13,628 nucleotides of DNA, taken from Planctomycetota bacterium. Lineage in GTDB: Bacteria; Planctomycetota; Phycisphaerae; WQYP01. Under the pieces are notes generated by a model. That model was not told where the DNA came from, did no database searches, and saw nothing but the letters and a program-made list of their open reading frames with translations. Made by a program: the position numbers and the translations under genes. Positions within the stretch are counted from its first letter, which is position 1. Every line of letters starts with the position of its first letter. The stretch lies in NCBI GenBank assembly GCA_021805585.1, contig JAJZEY010000200.1:1-13628 (forward strand), in the 5' to 3' direction. Below, piece by piece: positions 6,862 to 13,586 of the stretch.

Positions 6862-6870
6862 TTATCCACA
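6862..6870 (+). promoter_or_regulatory. Isolated perfect DnaA-box match (TTATCCACA)
   Basis: TTATCCACA matches the strong DnaA-box consensus exactly and lies just upstream of a small ORF. I saw no second copy or AT-rich unwinding element around it, so this is not an origin. It could be a DnaA-responsive promoter site or chance. Confidence 0.25.
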
Positions 6871-6903
6871 GACTGGATTCTTTATAAAGCAAGGGAGAGG
6901 GAT

Positions 6904-7080
6904 ATGGCCCAAGGAAAAATAAAAGCAGGCGGTCGCGATCTGATCCGCAATGTCATCCGCCTGGACCACATGTTCCCCGGCGGAATCATACCCGCCGCCG
7001 ACAATTCCGCGGTCGGGCGGGGCAAGAAAATAAATCGCGGGAAACGGGCAAACACAGGTAAACACGTCCGGAACGCCTGA
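6904..7080 (+). CDS. Small basic protein, 58 residues, not recognised
   Basis: ATG 6904 follows a purine-rich AAGGGAGAGG (6891-6900) that offers AGGGAG at six-base spacing. The frame runs 58 codons to TGA at 7078. The product starts MAQGKIKAGGRDLIRNVIRL and ends with a strongly basic tail (about residues 39-58, GRGKKINRGK then GKHVRN). It has few acidic residues, a short amphipathic-looking helix near 11-20, and no membrane segment. Such composition suggests nucleic-acid or ribosome association, but I do not recognise a family. It lies 65 bases downstream of the cupin gene on the same strand. Competing minus-strand frames (6862-7098 and 6882-7241) lack a convincing ribosome binding site, and the second overlaps the DinB gene. 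Confidence 0.5.
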   Translation: MAQGKIKAGGRDLIRNVIRLDHMFPGGIIPAADNSAVGRGKKINRGKRANTGKHVRNA

Positions 7081-7194
7081 AGATTTTCCCAAGACCAAAC
7101 GCCCGCCATTTTTCCGTCGCTTAATTTACCGGCGAAATAGATAAATAACCGCCCCATGAAACATCTTTTAGCGGCGCACCGGCATCGGGCGACA

Positions 7195-7695
7195 TTATTC
7201 ATCGCCGGAAGGACCATACATGCCCGGTACCGGTATGTCATTTAGGCGCAAATACACGCACAGTATGGCGCGATGGTGAATAATATGGCTGATGACAAAG
7301 CCCCGAATGACCGCGGCACGGGGCATCGCCAACATCGGTTTTCCCGCTTTCAGAAGCGTCCAGGTTTCAGTTATCCGCTCATCTTTGACTGCCGCAATCG
7401 CGTTCCGCGCCGCTGCGACATGATGGTCGAAAAGCTCAACGATTTCCTTTCGGCTGCCCAGTGACGGTACCTGATAACGCTCGCCGCCGACCGGGGCAAT
7501 ATCCAGTACGGGCGTTGTCAGTACCATTTCCACCCAGTGGACCATATCAGCCAGATGATTGGCGTTCCAGCCAATCGTGTGTGATTTGCCATGGGCCTGC
7601 CAGTTGAGTTTATCATCAGGAATGCGTTCAAGCACTTTGCGTGTGTTGGCCATTTCGTGGTCAAACTCCGGTAAAATGGATTGGGCATAAGTCAT
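7195..7695 (-). CDS. DinB-family four-helix-bundle protein, putative metal-dependent
   Basis: A 166-residue cytoplasmic protein of the DinB/YfiT superfamily, whose members include thiol transferases and uncharacterised damage-induced proteins. Candidate metal histidines are H47 (in WNANHLADM), H137 and H141 (SHIIHHR), and the C-terminus VYLRLNDIPVPGMYGPSGDE-like ending is typical of one DinB subgroup. The start opens MTYAQSILPEFDHEM, also typical. Two adjacent ATGs exist (7698 and 7695); GGAG at 7702-7705 is six bases from the second, which I chose, and a TTG at 7707 is less likely. It is the last minus-strand gene of the block, 123 bases after the GH16 stop. A detoxification role (thiol-dependent) is possible from family knowledge only. 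Confidence 0.88.
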   Translation of the reverse strand: MTYAQSILPEFDHEMANTRKVLERIPDDKLNWQAHGKSHTIGWNANHLADMVHWVEMVLTTPVLDIAPVGGERYQVPSLGSRKEIVELFDHHVAAARNAIAAVKDERITETWTLLKAGKPMLAMPRAAVIRGFVISHIIHHRAILCVYLRLNDIPVPGMYGPSGDE

Positions 7696-7818
7696 CATGA
7701 TCTCCAAAATTAAACGTCAGATTAAGAAACACTTTTTTCCAGTCCCACACCTTTTTATGGCGCGTTCCGATGTATCCATGCGACAGGCCGGAATCCGGCC
7801 GCACCGCCGAACGCAGCT

Positions 7819-8676
7819 TCAACGGGCAACGCGCTTATAAACTCGTACATATTTAATTTCATATTTTGCCGGCAACGCATGGCTGTCCAGCGGGCCGCCC
7901 CAGCCGCCCATGGCCAGATTCAAAATCAGAAACATCCGCTTGCGAAAGGGATTGTTCGGACCTTTACCGGCGGAATCGACATTAAATGTGAAATACTCTT
8001 TCCCGTCCACATACATTTTAATATGGCGGCTGGACCAGTCCATGCGATAGGTGTGGAATCCGGCGGCCGCCGATGCCCTAAGTTTAGTGGTATGGTAAGC
8101 CGATTGATGCCCCGTGGTTTTGGTCGCCCAGTGCACGGTTCCATGAATAATCCGCGCCTGCCGCCCCAGCCATTCCATAATGTCAATTTCACCACAGCGC
8201 GGCCAGCCCACTTTTCCAATGTCGGTACCCAGCATCCAGAATGCCGGCCACATTCCACGGCCGGCGGGCAATTTGGCGCGAATTTCAAAGCGGCCATATT
8301 TCCAGCTCCGTTTGCCTTCGGTGGTTAAACTGGCCGAGGTGTACCGTGTCCATTTCCGGTCATGTTGCCAGCCTTTGGCACCCGCTTGATAGGCTTTATT
8401 GAGTATTCGTTGCCGGCGGGCTTCAATCAGCAACATGCCATTGCGTACCACGGCATTGGCGGGTTGGTAATATTGCAGTTCATGATTACGGACGAATCCA
8501 TGTTCATAACCCCATTTGGCGGCGTCGGGACGACCGGGTTTGTTGAAGTTATCCTGCCACACGATATGCCACCTGGCAGCCGATGCGGTCGGGGCCGCTG
8601 CGGCGTACTCAATCGCCAATGGCCGGATTCCACCAAAGAGGGCCAGAACGAATATCCATACAGGAAGTTTGTTCAT
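7819..8676 (-). CDS. Secreted GH16 family glycoside hydrolase (beta-1,3/1,4-glucanase-like)
   Basis: A 285-residue exported enzyme expected to cut internal beta-glucan (laminarin-type) or related polysaccharide linkages. A signal peptide is seen at about 1-34 (MNKLPVWIFVLALFGG, ending near PTASA). The jelly-roll domain fills the rest: IVWQDNFN (38-45), NHELQYY (64-70), YGRFEIRAKLPAGRGMWPAFW (127-147), the catalytic motif GEIDIMEWLG (162-171) with nucleophile E163 and acid/base E168, then FHTYRMDWS and LILNLAMGGWGG. This is an undecorated single-domain enzyme. ATG 8676 is chosen because AAGGA lies just upstream; a longer frame from 8700 has no site. It follows the 232-aa helical protein after 43 bases on the same strand, so the two may share a transcript and thereby be linked to the sigma factor further up. 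Substrate cannot be decided by eye. Confidence 0.92.
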   Translation of the reverse strand: MNKLPVWIFVLALFGGIRPLAIEYAAAAPTASAARWHIVWQDNFNKPGRPDAAKWGYEHGFVRNHELQYYQPANAVVRNGMLLIEARRQRILNKAYQAGAKGWQHDRKWTRYTSASLTTEGKRSWKYGRFEIRAKLPAGRGMWPAFWMLGTDIGKVGWPRCGEIDIMEWLGRQARIIHGTVHWATKTTGHQSAYHTTKLRASAAAGFHTYRMDWSSRHIKMYVDGKEYFTFNVDSAGKGPNNPFRKRMFLILNLAMGGWGGPLDSHALPAKYEIKYVRVYKRVAR

Positions 8677-8719
8677 ACCGATCCTTTCGGATTTTAGCAC
8701 AAGTGGAAATACGCTGGCT

Positions 8720-9418
8720 TTACCAATTCAAACTCGGCGGTCGGCCAATAAGGGATCGGACCCGTCTGGCAATGATGCCCATCCGCTTTTGCTGTCGGTC
8801 CTTCAGGTCTACCCGTAGCGTATTGATGCGGCGCAGCAGGCGGTTTAACTCATGCGTGCGTATTTTCTGCCGAACGTCAAACTGGTCGGTGACCACACGC
8901 ACCAGCCGGGCACGAAGCTTTTCAGACTCGGCCCGGGGCAGGCCGGGCTGGCGCAATTCCCCGGCAATCTGGAACGACTTGTGCGTGTCGGCAATATCCT
9001 GAAGGGTCAGATTAAAAAGTTTGGGGTCATGTTTCTGGAGGTGTTCGAGCCAGCGGAAATTCGGTGCCGCTTCGCTGATCAGTTTTACAAATTTCCGGGG
9101 ATGTGAATGCCGCAGTGCGGTCGCTTTTTGATACACATCCGGCTGCGTACGTTGCAGAAACTCCATAATCCGGGCTATTTGGTCCGGGTTTAAACAAATC
9201 ACCGGTTTGGCCGGCCTGACCACAGCCGCAGCGTGCGCGGGGGCCTTTGGAATATTGGCCGACAGGCAGGCGGGCACGGTCAGAAGCCCGGTGCAAGCGG
9301 CCAAGCCAACCAGCGCGAAAATTCGCGGCGCGGTAAGCCGAAAACAACGAACCGGTGGAAATTGAACCGGGTAAAATTGGACCGGGGAAATCCGTTTCGG
9401 GGGGAAAAAATGCGGCAT
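8720..9418 (-). CDS. Membrane-anchored helical periplasmic-type protein linked to an ECF sigma operon
   Basis: A 232-residue protein. ATG 9418 has AGGAG about eight bases upstream and is preferred over a longer frame from 9466. The first 30 residues are proline/aromatic-rich and include a five-residue repeat (SPVQF, YPVQF, PPVRC). A hydrophobic segment (about 33-52) can act as signal or anchor, then an alanine/proline linker. From about 77 to the end it is helical and highly charged, with the repeated pattern xHPRKFVKL and HDPKLFNLTLQDI, then a long coiled-coil-like tail ending RRVRSLIGRPPSLNW. I recall similar proteins with the same ending near ECF sigma factors in Planctomycetes, but know no assigned function. 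Overall form resembles CpxP/Spy-like periplasmic stress sensors, which is inference. It precedes the GH16 gene by 43 bases and follows the anti-sigma-like gene after 324 bases. Confidence 0.7.
   Translation of the reverse strand: MPHFFPPKRISPVQFYPVQFPPVRCFRLTAPRIFALVGLAACTGLLTVPACLSANIPKAPAHAAAVVRPAKPVICLNPDQIARIMEFLQRTQPDVYQKATALRHSHPRKFVKLISEAAPNFRWLEHLQKHDPKLFNLTLQDIADTHKSFQIAGELRQPGLPRAESEKLRARLVRVVTDQFDVRQKIRTHELNRLLRRINTLRVDLKDRQQKRMGIIARRVRSLIGRPPSLNW
9349..9393. repeat. Three 15-bp tandem repeats inside the helical protein gene
   Basis: Units 9349-9363 (GAACCGGTGGAAATT), 9364-9378 (GAACCGGGTAAAATT) and 9379-9393 (GGACCGGGGAAATCC) are adjacent and in frame, encoding SPVQF/YPVQF/PPVRC on the minus strand. 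They form the cytoplasm-side or pre-anchor segment of the product. Confidence 0.6.
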
Positions 9419-9742
9419 CGGGCTTCTCCTGTGGGCGAAATGTAACGCCAATTTAAGATTGTGCAAGGCTGTTCAAAAATTCCGGAAATAACCGCAGCCA
9501 AAAATTTCCATCAGATACCCTCACCGGAACGTCCCATTGCGGCAATGACGGCCGAAGGCGAAAAATGCGCACCACTGTGCAAATGTGTGATTTGAGATTT
9601 CAAAATCCACCTTTCTATAAGCAGGTGAACACCGGGCCAAGCTCTTTTTTCAATTTTCAAATATCAAATTCCAAATCGCCGGCTTGCCCGTGGCCAAATC
9701 GAACCCATGCCGCCGCAGGCGGTTTCGCCGCACCGGACAGGA
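9419..9742. other. Intergenic gap with heptad repeats and short hairpins
   Basis: These 324 bases separate the anti-sigma-like gene from the helical protein gene. They hold AT-rich heptameric repeats in inverted arrangement (9588-9677), a GC hairpin CCGCC-GCA-GGCGG (9710-9722), and a 5-bp hairpin over the anti-sigma stop (9733-9753). No coding frame with a ribosome binding site was found. The minus-strand promoter of the helical protein gene could lie in 9430-9540, but no clear -35/-10 pair stands out. Confidence 0.5.
9588..9677. repeat. AT-rich heptameric repeats in inverted orientation
   Basis: At 9650-9677 four 7-base units follow directly: TCAATTT, TCAAATA, TCAAATT, CCAAATC. At 9589-9600 GATTTGAGATTT shows the same period in the opposite orientation and pairs with 9666-9677 at ten of twelve positions. 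Together they can form a long stem enclosing a smaller one (CACCT/AGGTG). Intergenic heptad repeats are known in other bacteria such as cyanobacteria; function is unknown here. Confidence 0.5.
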
Positions 9743-10369
9743 TTAATATCCGGAATCGCCCGGGGCGGGGACCGAATCGGTTACATGCATGGAATCCAGG
9801 GCGTCAAGCAGGTTCATCATGTGGGAATTACCGACATTGCCTTCCGCGGAAATCCCGCCCGACTGTTCCAGCCGCGAAATGCGCCGAGCCAGTGAATCCA
9901 CACGGGAATTTCCTTCACCGGGAAGTTGCGTCCGGGCCACTTCCTGAAAGGTATTTTCCGCATCGACAATCCGCTGCCGGTGCGCCAACTGCCGTTCATG
10001 AACAATGTAAACACCCGCGGCCACCACCAAAGCCGCGGCCACCCCCGAAGCGGCGGCCATAAAGCCGTAAAAAACGCGAGCCAGCTTGGCCTGCCGCCGC
10101 GCCTTGCGCTGCGCGTCGAGCGTTTGATGAATTCCCTTCTTGATCTTGGCGGCAATGCGAGCCTTGGAAACCTGGTCCATTTGATCCTCAATCTTTGGCA
10201 GCGATTGAAGCATCGCGAAGCGGCCGCGAACCAGCTCATATTCCAAATGGGCCGCCGGATAGGTCGCCACATGCTGTTGCAGATGTTCCCTGGCCTTGGG
10301 TCCCAATTCTCCTGATACATCCAGAAGACAGGTTTGGGACAGGCTTAAATGTTTATTGGGGCGTTTCAT
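9743..10369 (-). CDS. Single-pass membrane anti-sigma factor-like protein with degenerate zinc motif
   Basis: A 208-residue protein expected to hold the sigma factor encoded just upstream at the membrane. The N-terminal domain (1-60) has the layout of an anti-sigma zinc-finger domain (LLDVSGELGPKAREHL, then HLEYELVRGRF). The H-x3-C-x2-C motif, however, reads H29-x3-H33-x2-T36, so both cysteines are replaced. A basic helix (69-98) leads to one transmembrane segment (about 100-123), then a charged, coiled-coil-like extracytoplasmic part (125-170) and a polar tail. ATG 10369 is preceded by GGAGG at six bases. It overlaps the sigma gene's 3' end by 17 bases, the usual coupling of sigma and anti-sigma genes. 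The role is inferred from context and topology, not from a clear family match. Confidence 0.72.
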   Translation of the reverse strand: MKRPNKHLSLSQTCLLDVSGELGPKAREHLQQHVATYPAAHLEYELVRGRFAMLQSLPKIEDQMDQVSKARIAAKIKKGIHQTLDAQRKARRQAKLARVFYGFMAAASGVAAALVVAAGVYIVHERQLAHRQRIVDAENTFQEVARTQLPGEGNSRVDSLARRISRLEQSGGISAEGNVGNSHMMNLLDALDSMHVTDSVPAPGDSGY

Positions 10370-10937
10370 GGCCAACCTCCATCAGCACGCGTAATTTGCC
10401 CAAAGCCCGATGCGCTCTGGCCAGCACGGTACCCAACGGACAATCCAGTGTTCTGGCAATTTCCTTAAACGGCATATCTCCGTAATGCCGCAACAACAAT
10501 ACCTGCCGATCCAGTTCTGGCAGTTTTTCCATGGCCGTGTACAGACGGTCCAGGCTTTCCTTGTGTTCCAGCGGAGCTTCGGGGCTGCCCATTTTGCCCG
10601 GCATGGAATCAATCAGATCAACCATCTGATCGCCGATGCCGACATTCCCCGAACGCACCGGATGGCGGGAGGCCGATCGGCTGTTGTCGCGCACCAGATT
10701 TACCAAAATGCGGAACAGCCACGCCTCAAACTTGCCCTGGTCTTCATAACGTTCCAGCTTTTGTACGACCCGCAGAAAGGTTTCCTGAACCAGGTCAGTG
10801 GCCAGTTCGTTGCTGCGCGTCGCCTGCACGGCATAGCTGTACAGCCGCTGCCAATACTGTTCAACCAGCGCGTCCCATGCGCCTCTGTCACCATTGCGGC
10901 ACTGCAAAACCAGGGCGGCAAGGGTTCTGGCATCCAT
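10353..10937 (-). CDS. ECF-type RNA polymerase sigma factor
   Basis: A 194-residue extracytoplasmic-function sigma factor that directs RNA polymerase to a stress or surface regulon. Region 2 spans about 18-92, with the core-binding pattern ATDLVQETFLRVVQ (46-59) and the -10 recognition segment GKFEAWLFRILVNLVRD (68-84). Region 4 spans about 130-187, with LPELDRQVLLLRHYGDMPFKEIA and the helix-turn-helix LDCPLGTVLARAHRALGKLR recognising the -35 element. The linker (93-129) is longer than minimal and rich in G and P. ATG 10937 is preferred because AGGA lies six bases before it; ATG 10943 would abut that site. The gene overlaps the anti-sigma-like gene by 17 bases. Autoregulation is usual for such genes; a weak candidate -35 (GGAAAC on the minus strand at 10992-10997) is present about 55 bases upstream without a clear -10. 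Confidence 0.95.
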   Translation of the reverse strand: MDARTLAALVLQCRNGDRGAWDALVEQYWQRLYSYAVQATRSNELATDLVQETFLRVVQKLERYEDQGKFEAWLFRILVNLVRDNSRSASRHPVRSGNVGIGDQMVDLIDSMPGKMGSPEAPLEHKESLDRLYTAMEKLPELDRQVLLLRHYGDMPFKEIARTLDCPLGTVLARAHRALGKLRVLMEVGHETPQ

Positions 10938-11291
10938 AACCATTCCTGTTTCTTAACGCGGTTGAAAACCATCTATTGCCAAAATTCGCGGGTTTCCGGG
11001 CATCCGTGCCTGGCAAGCCGTCGAATTGATCGTTCTGGAGATATGCCGAACTTTCCGCCGCCGGCATCCGAAACCATTCTCCCTGCTTTCCGCCATTTGC
11101 GGCGCAAGACTGGCCGTTTGCCAGACCAGATGATTCAATTATCGCGAATTTTGCCGGCATTACAAACCTGTGCGCAAAGCAACGCATTTTTCGCGAAAGC
11201 ACAAAACTTTTTGTTCGTATTTGCGTTTCCGTTATCCAACTCGCCGCGCCGCCAGGACGAACCGTCATCCAGCGGATCGGCCATGGTGTTA
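10938..11291. other. Upstream region of the sigma factor gene, no convincing gene
   Basis: These 354 bases lie between the VOC gene stop and the sigma factor start, both on the minus strand. A minus-strand frame (10888-11268) and a plus-strand frame (10410-11333) cross it; both overlap the sigma gene out of frame or antisense, and their products look unlike protein families. The stretch presumably holds the sigma operon promoter. Confidence 0.6.
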
Positions 11292-11630
11292 TTATGGCGC
11301 AAAGGCCGCATAATCAGGCGGGTAATAGATTAATTCAAGCACATTGCCTGCAGGGTCTGATAAATAAATGCCTTGGGTGCCATCCCGATGCGTAGTAACC
11401 GCAAGGCTGTGCCGGGCCGCCGCCGCCTGTAGATCTTCGAGTGTGGCGCGAAGTGCCACATGAGCCGGATGCTGGCTCGGCTGAACCAGCGCGAGTTTGC
11501 CTTGCCCGAGGCGTAAAAAGGCCCAAGTTTTGTCCTGGTAAAGAATTTCAGCTCCGAATTGGCGTACATAAAATTCCGCAGTCGCGGGAATATCCGTCGT
11601 TTGAATTGCGACATGGTCCAGTGCGAACAT
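11292..11630 (-). CDS. VOC superfamily (glyoxalase/bleomycin-resistance fold) protein
   Basis: A 112-residue single-module VOC protein of two beta-alpha-beta-beta-beta units: MFALDHVAIQTTDIPATAEFY at the start and GIYLSDPAGNVLELIYYPP at the end, both strongly typical. Metal-ligand positions are filled by H6, H57 (or H54) and E99. The family covers glyoxalase I, dioxygenases, epimerases and resistance proteins; the specific reaction cannot be told. ATG 11630 follows AGGAG by about eight bases and gives the canonical family N-terminus; an upstream ATG at 11651 adds seven atypical residues. It is transcribed away from the polysaccharide polymerase gene and lies 354 bases before the sigma factor gene, so it is probably a separate unit. 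Confidence 0.88.
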   Translation of the reverse strand: MFALDHVAIQTTDIPATAEFYVRQFGAEILYQDKTWAFLRLGQGKLALVQPSQHPAHVALRATLEDLQAAAARHSLAVTTHRDGTQGIYLSDPAGNVLELIYYPPDYAAFAP

Positions 11631-11708
11631 TTTGCAATCTCCTGAAAACAAAAATAAGTGCCATGATCATTTTAGCCGTTGAAACGCGAATTAGAAAAGA
11701 TGCATCAA

Positions 11709-11737
11709 TTTACACGCGGCCAAGGGCCGATTAAACT
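11709..11737 (+). promoter_or_regulatory. Sigma70-like promoter candidate upstream of the polymerase gene
   Basis: TTTACA (11709-11714) and TAAACT (11732-11737) are separated by 17 bases, matching the consensus at five and four positions. The spacer contains a CGGCC-AAG-GGCCG hairpin, which could be an operator. The start codon lies about 170 bases further on. Two imperfect hexamers can occur by chance. Confidence 0.3.
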
Positions 11738-11904
11738 ATATGGAAGAGAGGTTCTGAATCACGACGGCTTGAGTCTGTCTGTCGGCCCCTGTCAGCCGGG
11801 TCAATCCGGTCCGGTGCCGATGGAATCCGGGCACTGCCCAGCGGTGGACATGCTTGGCGAATTCTTCAGGCAACGGGACCTATTTTTTCTTGGCGGAATT
11901 ATCC

Positions 11905-13323
11905 ATGGTATTTAATCTGCTGGCCAGCGAAAATCAGACGGCACTAAAGACCGGTCGCGACGTGTTTAATTATTTAGGTCCCCTCCTTCATTGGATCACC
12001 ACGCCCACCGGTGTAATCGCATTGGCTTTTATCGCGGTGGGGGGGTACTACTTCCTGTATGGCAAGCGCGGCGTGGAACTGATGCTTTTTGTGGCATCTC
12101 TCACGGGAATGGTCGGGTTTTTTCATAGTACTTACCACAATAACACCCTGATTCCGGTTTTGCAGTCGTTTCGATCCATCTGCAAACCGGCCTATGTGAT
12201 AACGGTAGGCCTGATGGCCGTGCGCTTTATCATTTCCTACGATTCGCTTCGATGGTCGCCCCCGCGCAAATCGGCCATGGCGTTTATGGCCCTGCAATTT
12301 ATATTTTCGCTGCGGCTGATTCTGGTTGCACCGGAACGGTCGTTTGGCACGATTTTGCTTGACCTGATGCTTTTTTACGGTTTATGGGAGCTGTTGCGGC
12401 GATCCATTACATCGGGGCGGGACATTATCAATTATACCATGGCATTTTTCGCCGGGGGGCTGGTATTTTACGGCCTTTCGCTGATGGAAATTGCGTTTGG
12501 CAACATTCACCACATTGTTTTCGTGGGAAGATTCAGCGGACTTTCTCAAAATCCGCAGTTCGCCGGAGAAGTCACCGCCATCCTTATTATCTGCGCCAAT
12601 TTCATCATTATTTCCGGCTATTCATCTGCTTGGCAGAAGACCGTCGCATTAGCCGGTGCCTGTCTGATGCTGCCCTTCATGCTGTGGACCGGCTCGCGTA
12701 CCGCCATGGGCATGTGCGCGCTTGGTCTGCTGATTCTTTACCGTATTTCCATTCGGCGCTGGGCGGTGTTCGCGGTGGTCGGCGCTGTGACCTACGAGTT
12801 GTACACACATTTTTTCCACGCCGGTGCCCAAGCTGTGACCCACCTGATTTCCAGTCAAAACGACCGCTCGGCCGAATGGAGCAAGGGGCTGGCGGCTTTC
12901 TCGCAGCATCCGATTCTGGGCTCCGCAGCGGCCCAATCACTCGTTGAAAGCTCCTTCATCGTGATCATATACACCTTAGGAAGTGTTGGCATTGTCCTGC
13001 TGGTTGTGGTCGCCTATACGACCGCACGGGAAGTGATCACCGTTTTCCGGCACCGGACCGTTTTGGACCCGGAAATGAAAAAAACTGTGGAATTTGCCTG
13101 CGCAATCCTGATCGCATCCGCTGCGGGCATGACCTTTGATGCATATCTGATTGCTGCGGCCACCACCCAAGCCATTATTTCCTGGTTCAGCCTGGCGCTG
13201 CTTTCCGTAGCTTATGAAGCGGTGCAAGCGAGGCTCGGCGGCCTGATGCCGCCTGCCCAGGGCGCTGCAAGCCCGGCGGCAATTGGCGTTCCATCCAATG
13301 CCGCCCTGCCAGGCGCAAATTGA
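11905..13323 (+). CDS. O-antigen ligase / Wzy-type polysaccharide polymerase-like membrane protein
   Basis: A 472-residue polytopic inner-membrane protein with about ten to twelve hydrophobic segments. Its pattern fits the O-antigen ligase/polymerase (WaaL/Wzy) superfamily, which moves or polymerises lipid-linked glycan repeat units on the outer face of the membrane. Supporting motifs are GRFSGLSQNPQFAGE (208-222), TGSRTAMG (262-269), a large external loop with HLISSQNDRSAEWSKGLAAF (313-332) and HPILGS (335-340), where the family's functional Arg and His residues usually lie, followed by further transmembrane segments. The C-terminal 25 residues are A/P-rich and polar. ATG 11905 is preferred; a TTG at 11854 gives an unneeded extension, though the ribosome binding site before 11905 is weak (GGA). 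No glycosyltransferase, flippase or chain-length gene is in view, so which surface glycan it serves is unknown. Confidence 0.75.
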   Translation: MVFNLLASENQTALKTGRDVFNYLGPLLHWITTPTGVIALAFIAVGGYYFLYGKRGVELMLFVASLTGMVGFFHSTYHNNTLIPVLQSFRSICKPAYVITVGLMAVRFIISYDSLRWSPPRKSAMAFMALQFIFSLRLILVAPERSFGTILLDLMLFYGLWELLRRSITSGRDIINYTMAFFAGGLVFYGLSLMEIAFGNIHHIVFVGRFSGLSQNPQFAGEVTAILIICANFIIISGYSSAWQKTVALAGACLMLPFMLWTGSRTAMGMCALGLLILYRISIRRWAVFAVVGAVTYELYTHFFHAGAQAVTHLISSQNDRSAEWSKGLAAFSQHPILGSAAAQSLVESSFIVIIYTLGSVGIVLLVVVAYTTAREVITVFRHRTVLDPEMKKTVEFACAILIASAAGMTFDAYLIAAATTQAIISWFSLALLSVAYEAVQARLGGLMPPAQGAASPAAIGVPSNAALPGAN

Positions 13324-13460
13324 CCACGGCCCGGCCAACTCGATCCTGCTTCCCTGATGACCACCGGCGAAAGCCAACGGCGGAACCGTCTTACCCGTAT
13401 CAACCACTAATATCCTGTCAGAAGGTGCCGAATCCGCGGTTGAATTCGGCGAAACAGATA

Positions 13461-13553
13461 CCGCCGAGCCGATGGGCGGGTTACTGGCTGGTTTTGATTC
13501 CTGATCCCCCAAAGCTGTCGCCGACCCGGTGGGCGGGTTGGTGGCTGGTTTTG
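13461..13553. repeat. 36-bp direct repeat, two copies with 57-bp period
   Basis: Copies at 13461-13496 and 13518-13553 agree at 31 of 36 positions, sharing the core TGGGCGGGTT and TGGCTGGTTTTG. The 57-base period equals 19 codons, so a coding repeat is possible on either strand (RWAGYWLVL on plus, KPATNPPTGSA on minus). Confidence 0.6.
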
Positions 13554-13586
13554 CCGCCGGCGACACATATCGGCCCACCGTCCCGC

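Noticed and set aside
9690..9712. tRNA T-arm-like GGTTCGAT on the minus strand
   Set aside because: The flanking bases do not form a T-stem, and no acceptor stem or anticodon arm could be placed.
10410..11333. 307-codon plus-strand open frame opposite the sigma factor gene
   Set aside because: It is antisense to a clear ECF sigma gene, its product has no family-like pattern, and long antisense frames are common in GC-rich genes.
11679..11915. 78-codon plus-strand frame before the polymerase gene
   Set aside because: No ribosome binding site and low-information sequence; it spans the likely promoter and 5' leader.
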